Below are positions 42,099-50,313 of a stretch of 64,000 nt of DNA, one piece after another (the stretch's first letter is position 1; every line of letters begins with the position of its first letter). The notes under the pieces were generated by a model. It ran no database searches, was not told where the DNA came from, and saw only the letters and a program-made list of their open reading frames with translations. The DNA comes from Candidatus Eisenbacteria bacterium (GTDB lineage: Bacteria; Orphanbacterota; Orphanbacteria; Orphanbacterales; Orphanbacteraceae): contig JAFGGD010000034.1 of NCBI GenBank assembly GCA_016930695.1, positions 1 to 64,000 of the forward strand, read 5' to 3'. The position numbers and the translations under genes are program-made.

Positions 42099-42647
42099 GA
42101 AAGGCGGGAGCGGGAACACCCCCCCCTCGCGTCTCGCCGATTCCTTTCGTATAGTGGCATCGATCGGACGGCGACCTCTCCCACGGGACTCCCACCCGTT
42201 TCTCCCTCGACCGGTCCCCGGCGCCCCCGATACGACCGGAAGTCCCACCGAAGAATTTCACGAAAACCACTCCTCTGCCTTGAACGGTGCGCCCGGCGCG
42301 GCGGCGAATCGCGAATGGTGCTCTTTTCAGCGGCCGGACCCCCTTCGGCCTCGAAAAAACGCCTCCGGCGATCGTTGCGAGACGGTTCGGGTGACGATGA
42401 GGAGACGCCGGAAGCGGGATAATTTCAATCGTACATGGTCGATGGACGCCGTAGGTGGGACATTCCCGTCGCCGCGGGCGGGGGGGATGCTCGGTGATCC
42501 GGAAGAGCGTGTGCGCTGTGAGGGGGGCGCCCGGCGGCGGGCGGCGGATAACGAGTCGGTCCGTCGTTCGGCCGGGACGCCTCCCCACCTTCGAAGGGAA
42601 TCGGGAAGCATCTCCGGTAAGTACAAATTAGGGAAAGGAAGGAAGGC
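42099..42647. other. Long 5' region of propeller module 1
   Basis: In 549 bp I see no convincing gene; open frames here have low-complexity Arg/Pro-rich translations. A TATAGT box lies near 42151. At 42391-42432 is the shared GGTGACGATGAGGAGACGCC motif followed by GGATAATTTC. A long leader of about 200 nt would then precede the DJ-1 gene at 42648. Confidence 0.55.
42391..42432 (+). promoter_or_regulatory. Shared promoter-like motif (copy 2)
   Basis: GGGTGACGATGAGGAGACGC, then GATAAT about 20 bp after TGACGA. It matches the block upstream of the permease (40945) and, with gaps, that at 45113. ACGCCTCCGG 30 bp upstream is also shared with the 45113 copy. Confidence 0.4.
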
Positions 42648-43304
42648 ATGCGCAAAGCGAACAACGCGCTGGTCATCGCCGCGCTCTTCACCCTCCTGCT
42701 CGTGACCGCCTCCGCCTCGGTCGCCGGCGCGGAGGGTGAGGCCGGCGCCCGGTCCGGGGAGGTGAGCGTGCTGGCCATGATGTGCACCCCCTACGGACTC
42801 AACTACAACCTGATCCAGGACGTGATGGACCTGTACGGGTGGAACGTCACCACCATCGCCGTGTCCGACACGGTCAATCCGTGCGCCGACGGAAGCCCGA
42901 TCGTCGTGGACACCCTGGTGACCGAGGTGGACGACCTCTCCGCCTGGGACTGTCTCTTCATCATGCCCGCCCGCGCCTACACCGGAACCTCTCACGCCGA
43001 CCTGTTGGCGAGCCCGGAGGCGCTCGATCTGGTCGCGCGCGCGGACTCGATGGAGATGGTCATCGGCACGGTTTGCGGGGGCGTCCGCGTCCTCGCCGCG
43101 GCGGACATCCTGAGCGGCGTGACCGTCACCGGCCATCTGGACTACAAGCAGGAGTATCTCGACGCGGGCGCGATCTGGGCGGGCGACGTGGTCCCGCCGG
43201 TGGTGGACGGACGCATCCTCACCACCCGGCGCGGGCAGTATTACCGCACGCAGATCTGCGAAGCCCTCCGCCGGATGATCGACGACAACCGCGCCGCCCG
43301 ATAG
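42648..43304 (+). CDS. Exported DJ-1/PfpI-fold protein, module 1
   Basis: This 218-residue protein has a signal peptide (about 1-28, LVIAALFTLLLVTASASVAGAEG) and a DJ-1/PfpI core. The nucleophile-elbow Cys143 lies in GTVCGGVRVLAAADIL. In PfpI peptidases the residue after this Cys is His; here it is Gly, so classical PfpI proteolysis is doubtful. The strand-1 MMCTPYG segment carries a second conserved Cys46, and IIMPAR-like FIMPARAYTG matches the fold's Glu/Arg strand without the usual Glu. RBS is GGAAGGAAGG. The propeller gene starts 38 bp downstream. A paralogue with the same features is at 45294. Function is unknown. Confidence 0.8.
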   Translation: MRKANNALVIAALFTLLLVTASASVAGAEGEAGARSGEVSVLAMMCTPYGLNYNLIQDVMDLYGWNVTTIAVSDTVNPCADGSPIVVDTLVTEVDDLSAWDCLFIMPARAYTGTSHADLLASPEALDLVARADSMEMVIGTVCGGVRVLAAADILSGVTVTGHLDYKQEYLDAGAIWAGDVVPPVVDGRILTTRRGQYYRTQICEALRRMIDDNRAAR

Positions 43305-43342
43305 GCGCGGGCGGCTCGAACGAAAGGAACGGGAGAAGGATC

Positions 43343-44809
43343 ATGAAGAGAACGTTCATCATCGGATTCCTGATCGCCGCCGCCTTCGGTTCGGCCGGGG
43401 CCCAGCTGGACTCGGTCTGGACGCGTCCCTTCGGCGGCCCGGGGAACGACGGTTTCCGCTCGGTGGTCGCCACGAGCGACGGCGCGATTCTGGCGGTCGG
43501 TTACACCTACTCCTTCGGCGCCGCGGACGTGAACGTCTACGCGGTGAAGGCGGACGCGAACGGCGACACGATTTGGACGCGCGCCTACGGAGGAGCGGGA
43601 CGGGACTACGGGTACGGCGTCTGTGAAACCGCCGACGGCGGATACGTCATCACCGGCTACACGACCACCGCCTCCGCCGGTTATGAGGACCTTTATCTGA
43701 TCAAGATCGACGCGGACGGCGACACGCTCTGGACACGCTCGTACGGAGGCGCCGGCACCGACGAGGGGCGGGCGGTCTCCGCCACCTCCGACGGCTACAT
43801 CCTGGCCGCCGGGACGACGGAGAGCTACGGGGCGGGGCTCGGCGATATCTGGCTCCTCAAGCTGGACGCCGCGGGCGACACCGTCTGGACGCGCACCTAC
43901 GGAGGCGTGGAGCACGACTGGGCCCTCGGGATCTGCGAGACCGGCGCCGGGATCTACGGCCTCTCCGCCACGACCGGTTCGACGAGCGACAACCGGGACA
44001 TCGAAGTGCTCCGCGTCGATCCGAGCGGCGCCCTCCTCTCGGACAACTGGTACGGGAACACCGCCGCCATCTCTCCCGACTGGGGGGGAGGGATCTGCGC
44101 CACCCAAGACAGCGGCCTGGCGGTAGGCGGTTTCCGTTCCCAGGAGGGGAACGTGGGAGACGCCTGCGTTCTCGTTCTCTACGGCGACGGGAGCCAGCGC
44201 TTTTTCCGCACCTACAGCAAGAACTTCTACCAGTACGCATGCGACGTGTTGCAGACCTGGGACAACGCATTCCTCACATGCGGAGCCGACAAGGACCCGA
44301 CCACCATGTCGAACGATCTCTACCTGCTCGCGCGCAAGGCGGGCGCGGGTTGGGTCGTCGACCAGACCATCGGCGGCCCGGGGAACGAGTGGGGGAGCGC
44401 CATCGACGAGATCGCTCCCGGGCATTATGTGGTCGCCGGGCACACGAATTCCTACGGCGCCGGCGGCTTCGACGGCTGGCTCGTTCGCTTGAAGGATCCG
44501 GCCACCTCCGTCGGCGGAGTGGAGGACTTGGACCGCCGCGTCTTCTTCTCCCCGCCGCGCCCGAACCCGGCGCGCGCATCCCTCGCCTTCCGGATGAATC
44601 TGTCCTCTTCCGGATCGGTGAACCTACGCGTGATCGATGTCTCGGGACGTCACGTGCGGACGCTCCACAGAGGCGACGTCGGCCCGGGCGCCCATGACTT
44701 CCGTTGGGACACGCGGGACGACCGGGGCCGCGAGGTGGCGTCCGGCGTCTATTTCATCGTGGCGGACGGATCGGTTACCGGGATGAGGCGGGCGGTGGTG
44801 ATCCGCTAA
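43343..44809 (+). CDS. Exported seven-repeat propeller protein with FlgD-Ig-like C-terminus, module 1
   Basis: This 488-residue protein has a signal peptide (MKRTFIIGFLIAAAFGSAGA). Seven repeats of about 53 residues (about 21-398) follow the pattern YGG..D.G....T.DGGY...G.T.S.G..D.Y..K.D..GDT.WTR. A linker leads to PPRPNPARASLAF, then a FlgD-Ig-like sandwich (about 410-488) with NLRVIDVSGRHVRTL, WDTRDDRGREVASGVYF and the terminal RRAVVIR. Such C-terminal modules act as secretion/attachment signals in type IX-like systems, but no such system is seen here. The repeats degrade toward the end (repeats 5-6). The protein is exactly as long as its paralogue at 46001. A strong terminator follows. Confidence 0.85.
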   Translation: MKRTFIIGFLIAAAFGSAGAQLDSVWTRPFGGPGNDGFRSVVATSDGAILAVGYTYSFGAADVNVYAVKADANGDTIWTRAYGGAGRDYGYGVCETADGGYVITGYTTTASAGYEDLYLIKIDADGDTLWTRSYGGAGTDEGRAVSATSDGYILAAGTTESYGAGLGDIWLLKLDAAGDTVWTRTYGGVEHDWALGICETGAGIYGLSATTGSTSDNRDIEVLRVDPSGALLSDNWYGNTAAISPDWGGGICATQDSGLAVGGFRSQEGNVGDACVLVLYGDGSQRFFRTYSKNFYQYACDVLQTWDNAFLTCGADKDPTTMSNDLYLLARKAGAGWVVDQTIGGPGNEWGSAIDEIAPGHYVVAGHTNSYGAGGFDGWLVRLKDPATSVGGVEDLDRRVFFSPPRPNPARASLAFRMNLSSSGSVNLRVIDVSGRHVRTLHRGDVGPGAHDFRWDTRDDRGREVASGVYFIVADGSVTGMRRAVVIR

Positions 44810-44896
44810 CCCCGGCGCGCGTCCCCCAAGCGCCCCGCGCGGACCGCCGGAAGACGGCCCGCGCTCCCCCACGGGGCGCCTCGCCCTCCTTCACCC

Positions 44897-44933
44897 GGGC
44901 GGTCCGTCCCCACGCGGACGGACCGCCCTTTTT
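44897..44933 (+). terminator. Strong rho-independent terminator
   Basis: The 13-bp perfect stem GGGCGGTCCGTCC (44897-44909) / GGACGGACCGCCC (44916-44928) is followed by five T residues. It closes propeller module 1. Confidence 0.95.
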
Positions 44934-45112
44934 CATCTCCTTTAATACGCCGGGATCGCGATCCGGAGGGGGGATTTCCCCTTTCGATCACGCGACGGCT
45001 CTCGTCCCGTTCGAAATCACCGGCCCGCGATCCGGCCGATCCGTCGCGCCCTCCCCTCCAACGACGCCACGACTCCGCCGCACGGAGAAGAGACGCCTCC
45101 GGAGACGCTCGG

Positions 45113-45161
45113 GTGACGGCCCAAGAGACGATCGCCGGACGGCCCCCGCTCATAATCATTC
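45113..45161 (+). promoter_or_regulatory. Shared promoter-like motif (copy 3)
   Basis: GGGTGACGGCCCAAGAGACG, then GACGGCCCCCGCTCATAATC. The first part aligns with the motif at 42391 and the second (GACGGCCCCC followed by TAAT) with that at 40945. Position relative to the DJ-1 gene of module 2 is about 135 bp upstream. Confidence 0.4.
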
Positions 45162-45293
45162 TTGAAGAGTGAGATCCCGAGCCGTGGTCCGACACCGGCG
45201 GGCCGGAAAAGGAAGAGTCCACGCTCCGAAATGGTCCGCGCCGGACGGCCCGCGAGGGTCCGGCGCGAGAGAAGAAAGGAAGGAAAGAGGGCT

Positions 45294-45962
45294 ATGAAGA
45301 GAATCATCCTCGTTCTGATCTCCTTGGCGGCGGTTCTCGCCGCCGCTACGGGCATTCCGTCCGTTCCGGCGGCCGAAACCGGCGCCGGAGGGGGGGGGCG
45401 ATCGGGTGAGGTGCGCGTCCTGGCGCTCCTCTGCGCTCCCTTCGGCACCAACACGAACCTGATGAGGGATTGGATGGAACTTTACGGGTGGACCGTCACC
45501 ACCACCGGCGTGGTCGATTCGGTCGCCCGCTGCGCCTACGGAGGCCCATACGTGGTGGACACCCTGGTCTCCGAGATCGACGACGTCACGGCTTGGGACA
45601 TCCTCTTCATCATGCCCTCCCGCGCATGGACCGGCAATTCCCACGCGCAGCTGCTGGCGGACCAGGACGCGCTCGATCTGGTCGCGGCGGCGGCGGCGGC
45701 GGACCTGGTGGTCGCCTCCATGTGCGGCGGGACCCGCGTGCTCGCCGCGGCGGACGTGATCGACGGGAGGCAAGTGACCGGGCGGCCCGAATACCTCGCG
45801 GAGTACGAGGCCGCCGGCGCCACCTACGTCACCTACCCGGTTCCGCCCGTTCAGGACGGAAACATCATCACATCAAGGGATGGCCAGTATTACGGGAGGA
45901 GGATCTGCGAGGTCGCGCGGGCGACGCTGGACAGTCTGCGCGCCGCCAAAGCGGGCGACTGA
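45294..45962 (+). CDS. Exported DJ-1/PfpI-fold protein, module 2
   Basis: This 222-residue paralogue of the protein at 42648 has a signal peptide (LVLISLAAVLAAATGIPSVPAAE), a Gly-rich linker, then the DJ-1 core. Cys144 sits in ASMCGGTRVLAAADVI, again followed by Gly rather than His. LLCAPFG (Cys47), ELYGWTVTT, VVDTLVSEIDDVTAWDILFIMPSRAWTGNSHAQLL and GQYY.R.ICE are shared with module 1. The ATG at 45294 follows GGAAAGAGG. The gap to the propeller gene is 38 bp, the same as in module 1. Confidence 0.8.
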   Translation: MKRIILVLISLAAVLAAATGIPSVPAAETGAGGGGRSGEVRVLALLCAPFGTNTNLMRDWMELYGWTVTTTGVVDSVARCAYGGPYVVDTLVSEIDDVTAWDILFIMPSRAWTGNSHAQLLADQDALDLVAAAAAADLVVASMCGGTRVLAAADVIDGRQVTGRPEYLAEYEAAGATYVTYPVPPVQDGNIITSRDGQYYGRRICEVARATLDSLRAAKAGD

Positions 45963-46000
45963 TCACGGACAGGCGGCGGTTTTTCATAAGGAGATGAACC

Positions 46001-47467
46001 ATGCGACGCATACTCGGAATCGGGCTGTTCTCTCTCGCCTTTGCCGGCGCGGCGGCGGCCCAACTGGATTCGATTTGGGCGCGCACCTACGGCGGCCCCT
46101 CCAACGACGGTTTTCGGTCCGTCGCCGTCACCGCCGACGGCGGTTTCCTGGCGGTCGGGTACACCTACTCCTTCGGCGCCGGGAACACGGACCTCTACGC
46201 GGTGCGCGCCGACGGAAACGGGGACACGCTCTGGACAAGGACCTACGGCGGTGCGGGACGGGATTACGGGTGGGGCTGCGCTCCGACCGCGGACGGCGGT
46301 TTCGCCATCGCCGGCTACACCACCTCGCGCGGGTCGGGGAAGGAGGACCTCTGGCTGGTCCGTATCGATTCCGGCGGCGACACGCTCTGGACGCGCGCTT
46401 ACGGCGGCCCCCGAGACGACGAGGGACGCGCGATTCTGGAGACGCCCGAGGGGGATCTGATGGTGGTGGGTTGGACCGATGTGGGGGCGAATGAACTCGA
46501 CCTCTGGATTCTCCGAACCGAAAGCGACGGCGATACCCTTTGGACCCGGCGATACGGCGGGACCGGCGTCGACGTCGGCTACGCGATCGCGCGGACCGCG
46601 GACGGTTTTTACGCGGCGGTCGGTTGGGACGGCGAGGACGGGGGATACCAGCAGGCGCTTCTCGTCAAAGTGGACGACGACGGTTACGAGGTTTGCTCGG
46701 AAATCTACGGAAACGATCACCCGGTGAACTACGAATGGGCGATGGATGTCTGCGCGCTGGAGGACAGCGGCGTCGTCATGAGCGTTACACGCGGCGTTGA
46801 GGGGAGCGACCCCGCCGACGCCGGATATGTCCAGACCTTCGGCGACTGTTCCCAGAGGCGCTACCGGGCCAACACCGGAGTCTATTACGAGTACGGGAAC
46901 GGGATTCTGCGGAAGTGGGACGGCGCGTTTCTGGTCGCCGGGGCGAGCAAGAGAGAGAACGACCACACCAACGATCTCTTTCTCGCGGAGCGGTCCGGCG
47001 GGGCCGGCTGGATCTACAACCAAGCCATCGGCGGCGCCGGCACGGACTGGGCGCAGGCCCTGGAGAGGATCTCTCCCGGCCGCTATGTCCTCGCGGGCCA
47101 CACGAACTCGGAGGGGGCGGGCGGTTTCGACGCCTGGCTGGTTCTCGTTCAGGAACAGAGCGTTTCCGTCGAGGCCGGGGAGCCTGCGGCCCGGTCCGCC
47201 CTCCTCTCGGCGCCGCGGCCGAACCCGGCCCGTTCCTCCCTCGCCTTCTCGATCCACATGGCCCGGTCGGGATCGGTCGACCTCCGCGTTCTGAACGTGG
47301 CGGGCAAGGTGGTCCGCAGATTGCATGGAGGCGATCTCCCTCCGGGGACGCACACCTTCGAGTGGGACACCCGGAACGACCGGGGAAGGCCGGTCTCCAG
47401 CGGTGTCTACTTCCTCGCCGCCGAAGGGGCGGTCCACGGGATGAGAAAGGCGATCGTGCTGCGCTGA
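46001..47467 (+). CDS. Exported seven-repeat propeller protein with FlgD-Ig-like C-terminus, module 2
   Basis: This 488-residue paralogue of the protein at 43343 has a signal peptide (ILGIGLFSLAFAGAAAA) followed by seven repeats of the same type, e.g. TLWTRTYGGAGRDYGWGCAPTADGGF and WDGEDGGYQQALLVKVDDDGYE. The C-terminal module starts PRPNPARSSLAFSI and ends VYFLAAEGAVHGMRKAIVLR. Repeats 1-4 and the Ig-like end are most conserved between copies; repeats 5-6 differ most. The ATG at 46001 follows AAGGAG. A surface-exposed or secreted role is inferred from the signal peptide and sorting-type end; the ligand is unknown. Confidence 0.85.
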   Translation: MRRILGIGLFSLAFAGAAAAQLDSIWARTYGGPSNDGFRSVAVTADGGFLAVGYTYSFGAGNTDLYAVRADGNGDTLWTRTYGGAGRDYGWGCAPTADGGFAIAGYTTSRGSGKEDLWLVRIDSGGDTLWTRAYGGPRDDEGRAILETPEGDLMVVGWTDVGANELDLWILRTESDGDTLWTRRYGGTGVDVGYAIARTADGFYAAVGWDGEDGGYQQALLVKVDDDGYEVCSEIYGNDHPVNYEWAMDVCALEDSGVVMSVTRGVEGSDPADAGYVQTFGDCSQRRYRANTGVYYEYGNGILRKWDGAFLVAGASKRENDHTNDLFLAERSGGAGWIYNQAIGGAGTDWAQALERISPGRYVLAGHTNSEGAGGFDAWLVLVQEQSVSVEAGEPAARSALLSAPRPNPARSSLAFSIHMARSGSVDLRVLNVAGKVVRRLHGGDLPPGTHTFEWDTRNDRGRPVSSGVYFLAAEGAVHGMRKAIVLR

Positions 47468-47505
47468 TCGGATGCGAAGCAATCAAGGGGGCTCCGGCCC
47501 CCTTC

Positions 47506-47561
47506 GGAGACCCGGCGTTCCACGGACCACCTCCAGAAACGCGCCGGGTCTCCTCCTTTTT
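47506..47561 (+). terminator. Rho-independent terminator
   Basis: The 12-bp stem GGAGACCCGGCG (47506-47517) / CGCCGGGTCTCC (47542-47553) with a 24-nt loop is followed by TCCTTTTT. It closes propeller module 2. Confidence 0.85.
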
Positions 47562-47589
47562 CCTCGAACGGCACCCGTCGACGAAATAC

Positions 47590-47618
47590 TTGACAAATGT
47601 TTAGCTTTTCGATACGAT
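47590..47618 (+). promoter_or_regulatory. Promoter for dinB-like gene
   Basis: A perfect TTGACA (47590-47595), a 17-bp spacer and TACGAT (47613-47618) form a strong promoter about 83 bp before the start codon. Confidence 0.7.
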
Positions 47619-47700
47619 TCCCGGGTGGTTGCCTCGAAAGCGTCGGTGGGGATCGGACCCGGCGGAGGGCGTCCGGGCCGGACGAAGAGAGAGGGAGACG

Positions 47701-48225
47701 ATGAACTGGACCGAATTTCTGAAGAAGGAGATGGAGGAGGCCTACGAAACGACGGAGAAGCTGATGGATTTCGTGGAGGAAGGCTCTCTCGGCTGGAAGC
47801 CGGCGACGGGCTCCAATTGGATGACCGTGGGGCAGGTTCTCCATCACCTGGGCAACGCATGCGGTCTTTCGATGCGCGGTTTCATCACGGGCGATTGGGG
47901 ATTGCCGGACGGGACGGATCTCGCCGAGATGTCGCCGGAGGAGATGATGCCTCCCGCCGAGAAGCTACCCGCCGTCGGGAGCGTCGCGGAGGCGAAGAAG
48001 ATGCTTTCCGAGGACAGGAAGGTCGCGCGGGAAGCCCTGGGATCGACCTCGGAGGGGGATCTCTCCTCCAAAAAGGCGCCCGCCCCTTGGAATCCCACGC
48101 CGATGATCCTGGGGCACAGGTTGCATCAGATGATTCTCCACCTGGTCCTGCACAGGGCGCAGCTTTTCTATTATCTCAAGCTTCAGGGGAAGCCGGTGCA
48201 CACCGGCCATCTCTGGGGGATGTAG
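47701..48225 (+). CDS. DinB/YfiT-like four-helix protein
   Basis: This 174-residue cytoplasmic four-helix-bundle protein has a His triad typical of DinB-like putative metal-dependent enzymes: HHLGNACG in helix 2 and HQMILHLVLHRAQLFYYL in helix 4. SWMTVGQVL-type and PMILGHRLHQM segments are family-like. Relatives act as thiol transferases or detoxification enzymes, but many are uncharacterised. The ATG at 47701 has AGGGAG 3 nt upstream. It has its own strong promoter and is followed by an 11-bp GC hairpin (48238-48265) without a T-tract. Confidence 0.8.
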   Translation: MNWTEFLKKEMEEAYETTEKLMDFVEEGSLGWKPATGSNWMTVGQVLHHLGNACGLSMRGFITGDWGLPDGTDLAEMSPEEMMPPAEKLPAVGSVAEAKKMLSEDRKVAREALGSTSEGDLSSKKAPAPWNPTPMILGHRLHQMILHLVLHRAQLFYYLKLQGKPVHTGHLWGM

Positions 48226-48330
48226 CGGAGCGGAGAACGGCCGGCCCGGGTTTGCGGGCCGGCCGGCGCGCTTCAGGGGAAAGGACCGGCGCGGAAGGCC
48301 GCGCGGCGGGGCGGTTCGTCCGGCGGCGGA

Positions 48331-48771
48331 TCAGACCGCCGTGCCCGAGCCGTTCTTCTTTACGAACATCCGATAGATGATCCTTTCGATCAAGACGAGC
48401 GCGCCTCCCATGCCGACGCAGGAAAGTCCCGGAAGCCCTTCCTGCGTCCCTTCCGTGATCGTGATCACTATGGTCATCACCACGCCGATCAGGATGAAGA
48501 AGACGCCGATTGCGAGGAGCCAGATCCGTGTGGTCCGGTAGTCGCTCGGTTTCTTCTCTTTTTTCTCTTTCTTCCCGTAGAGGATTTCGGGGATCTCCTT
48601 CCCCTGCTCCATCAGGAACAACCTCTCCTTGTGCAGTCGCTCCTTTTCCTTGTGGCGCAGGACCATCGCGACGATACCGATCGCGATGAAACCGAGGAAA
48701 ATGCCGGCGAACATGAGAAAGGGAAGCGCTTCCTGGAGCAAGCGGCCGGTTACGGCGAGAGAGTCGGGCAT
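48331..48771 (-). CDS. Small membrane protein, DUF6249-like
   Basis: This 146-residue protein of unknown function has three predicted TM helices: about 12-36 (ALPFLMFAGIFLGFIAIGIVAMVL), about 85-107 (IWLLAIGVFFILIGVVMTIVITI) and a weaker one near 115-132. A highly charged cytoplasmic segment (about 39-80, rich in Lys/Glu, with KKEKKEKKPSDY) separates the first two. The ATG at 48771 follows AGGAG by 7 nt. The layout resembles DUF6249 proteins, often found beside ECF sigma genes. The sigma gene is divergent, about 280 bp away. Confidence 0.65.
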   Translation of the reverse strand: MPDSLAVTGRLLQEALPFLMFAGIFLGFIAIGIVAMVLRHKEKERLHKERLFLMEQGKEIPEILYGKKEKKEKKPSDYRTTRIWLLAIGVFFILIGVVMTIVITITEGTQEGLPGLSCVGMGGALVLIERIIYRMFVKKNGSGTAV

Positions 48772-48962
48772 GACGGTTCTCCTTGGGATTCGGTTCTCAG
48801 CGGGGGTTTTCGCCTCCCCGCGGTTCTTTCGATTTTTCCGCTTCCACCCCTTCCGACTCCCGAGACGCCCGTTTGTTTCACCGAAGGGCGGGGCGTTCGT
48901 GTGAAACCTTTCCGTTTCCCGTGAGTCCAATAAGGAGAAGACGAGTTCCCCGCTGCTTCTCG

Positions 48963-48990
48963 TTGCGTTTCCGGGCCCCGGGCTTACAAT
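48963..48990 (+). promoter_or_regulatory. Promoter for ECF sigma gene
   Basis: TTGCGT (48963-48968), a 16-bp spacer and TACAAT (48985-48990) precede the sigma gene by about 57 bp. Confidence 0.45.
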
Positions 48991-49047
48991 CGGAATGGGG
49001 ATGGGAGAGCGCGGGGGAGGGAGCGGCTCGGGTGAATCGGAAGGTGG

Positions 49048-49656
49048 ATGGAACCGAAGACGGAGCGGACCGACGAAGAGTTGGTGAGGCGCTGTCTCGC
49101 CGGGGACCGGGACAGTTTCGCCTTTTTGGTGGACCGTCACAAGGATCGCGTCTTCTGGTTGGTCCGCCGAACCGCCGGGAATGAGGAGGCGGAAGATCTG
49201 ACGCAGGAGACCTTTCTTCGCGCGTATCGGGCTCTTCCCCGGTTCCGCGGCGAAAGCCTCTTCGGGACCTGGCTCTACACGATCGCCCGGAACATCGCCC
49301 TCTCCCACTTAAGGAAGCGATCGGGGAGGGGGGAAGCGATCAGCTTCGAGGAGGAAGGGGAGGAGAAGATCCACCTGCTGGCGGAAGGGACGATCCGGCC
49401 GGAAGAGGCGTTCGAGGAGAAGGATCTGGCGGATCGGGTGAGGGCGCTGGTGGAACGGTTGCCGGAACCGTACCGCACCGTGATCACCCTCTATCATCTC
49501 CATCAGCTGCGCTATGAGGAGATCGCCGCCGTCATGGATCTGCCCCTCGGCACGGTGAAGACGAACCTGCACCGGGCGAGAAAGCGCCTCCGGGACCTGG
49601 TTCTGCTGGAGACCGGTCTCCGGAGCGCCGCGGAAGGAAAAGGGGGAATCGAGTGA
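49048..49656 (+). CDS. ECF-type RNA polymerase sigma factor
   Basis: This 202-residue sigma factor has region 2 (about 10-80: ELVRRCLAGDRDSFAFLVDRHKDRVFWLVRR, then EAEDLTQETFLRAYRALPRFRGESLFGTWLYTIARN) and region 4 (about 130-185: LPEPYRTVITLYHLHQLRYEEIAAVMDLPLGTVKTNLHRARKRLR). The TQETFLRAY -10-recognition helix and LGTVKTNLHRA HTH are canonical. No region 1 or 3 is present. The next gene, overlapping by 4 bp (GTGA), encodes its probable anti-sigma factor. A membrane-stress type of control is inferred. Confidence 0.93.
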   Translation: MEPKTERTDEELVRRCLAGDRDSFAFLVDRHKDRVFWLVRRTAGNEEAEDLTQETFLRAYRALPRFRGESLFGTWLYTIARNIALSHLRKRSGRGEAISFEEEGEEKIHLLAEGTIRPEEAFEEKDLADRVRALVERLPEPYRTVITLYHLHQLRYEEIAAVMDLPLGTVKTNLHRARKRLRDLVLLETGLRSAAEGKGGIE

Positions 49657-50213
49657 AAAACGATTCATGCGCCCTCTCGATCGACCGGATCGCACGGATG
49701 CTCGGCGGTTTCCTTCCGGAGACGGAGCGGACGGAGCTGGAAAACCATCTGCGGGACTGTTCCCGTTGCCGCGCCGAACTCGCCCTCCAAAGGGCGATCG
49801 GGGATGCGCTCGCCGAGAAGCCCGCCGCCGTTCTCCCGGCCGATTTCACGGAGCGTGTCATGGGGCGGCTGGAGCATTTTCCCACGCGCCTGCGTCCCCG
49901 GCTCCGTCCCGTCCTTCTGCGGGGCGCGGCGGTGGCCGTTCTCGTCGCGGCCTCACTCGCGCCTCTCCTCTCCGGTGGTCGGGGTGGGGGCGTCGGGCTC
50001 TCCGGGGTGGTGGAGAGGGTGGGCTCGGTTTTCGCCGTTCTTGCCGCTCCCCTCGAATGGTCTCTTCGCGGCATCGCTTCCCTGGCGGAGCCGGCCATGG
50101 AAGCGGCGGCCCGGATGATTCCTCTCGGGCCGATTCCACTCCTCGCCCTCCTCCTCGTCGGGGCGAGCGGCGTCTGGGGTCTCCGGGCTTTCCACGACTA
50201 CCTGCGGGAATAG
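49653..50213 (+). CDS. Zinc-finger anti-sigma factor (membrane-anchored)
   Basis: This 186-residue protein has a putative zinc-binding ENHLRDCSRCRAEL motif (His-x3-Cys-x2-Cys, about residues 31-38), the hallmark of ZAS-domain anti-sigma factors. One clear TM lies near 88-105 (LLRGAAVAVLVAASLAPLL) and a second near 155-175 (PIPLLALLLVGASGVWGL). The GTG start overlaps the sigma factor stop. It should hold the sigma factor at the membrane until a signal arrives. The periplasmic sensor portion is short and has no known domain. Confidence 0.85.
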   Translation: MKNDSCALSIDRIARMLGGFLPETERTELENHLRDCSRCRAELALQRAIGDALAEKPAAVLPADFTERVMGRLEHFPTRLRPRLRPVLLRGAAVAVLVAASLAPLLSGGRGGGVGLSGVVERVGSVFAVLAAPLEWSLRGIASLAEPAMEAAARMIPLGPIPLLALLLVGASGVWGLRAFHDYLRE

Positions 50214-50246
50214 GAGAGCGGGGCGTGCGCGGAAGCACTGTTTCCG

Positions 50247-50290
50247 CTTAAAAAAACGGGGGGAAGGCATCCCCTCCCCCCGGTTTCTCT
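50247..50290 (-). terminator. Terminator of the GIN-domain gene
   Basis: On the minus strand a GGGGGG/CCCCCC-based stem (about 50285-50251) is followed by seven T residues, i.e. an A-tract at 50250-50256 on the plus strand. It lies between the convergent anti-sigma and GIN genes. Confidence 0.75.
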
Positions 50291-50313
50291 CGCGATGCGA
50301 ATCGGCGATTCCT

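Larger units (their letters stand above)
44810..45293. other. Terminator and 5' region of propeller module 2
   Basis: No gene is supported in this 484-bp interval. It contains the module 1 terminator (44897-44933) and the shared promoter-like motif near 45113-45161, followed by a leader of about 130 nt. Confidence 0.6.

Noticed and set aside
48238-48265. Rho-independent terminator after the dinB-like gene
   Set aside because: The 11-bp GC stem is perfect but no T-tract follows, so it is noted only as a hairpin.
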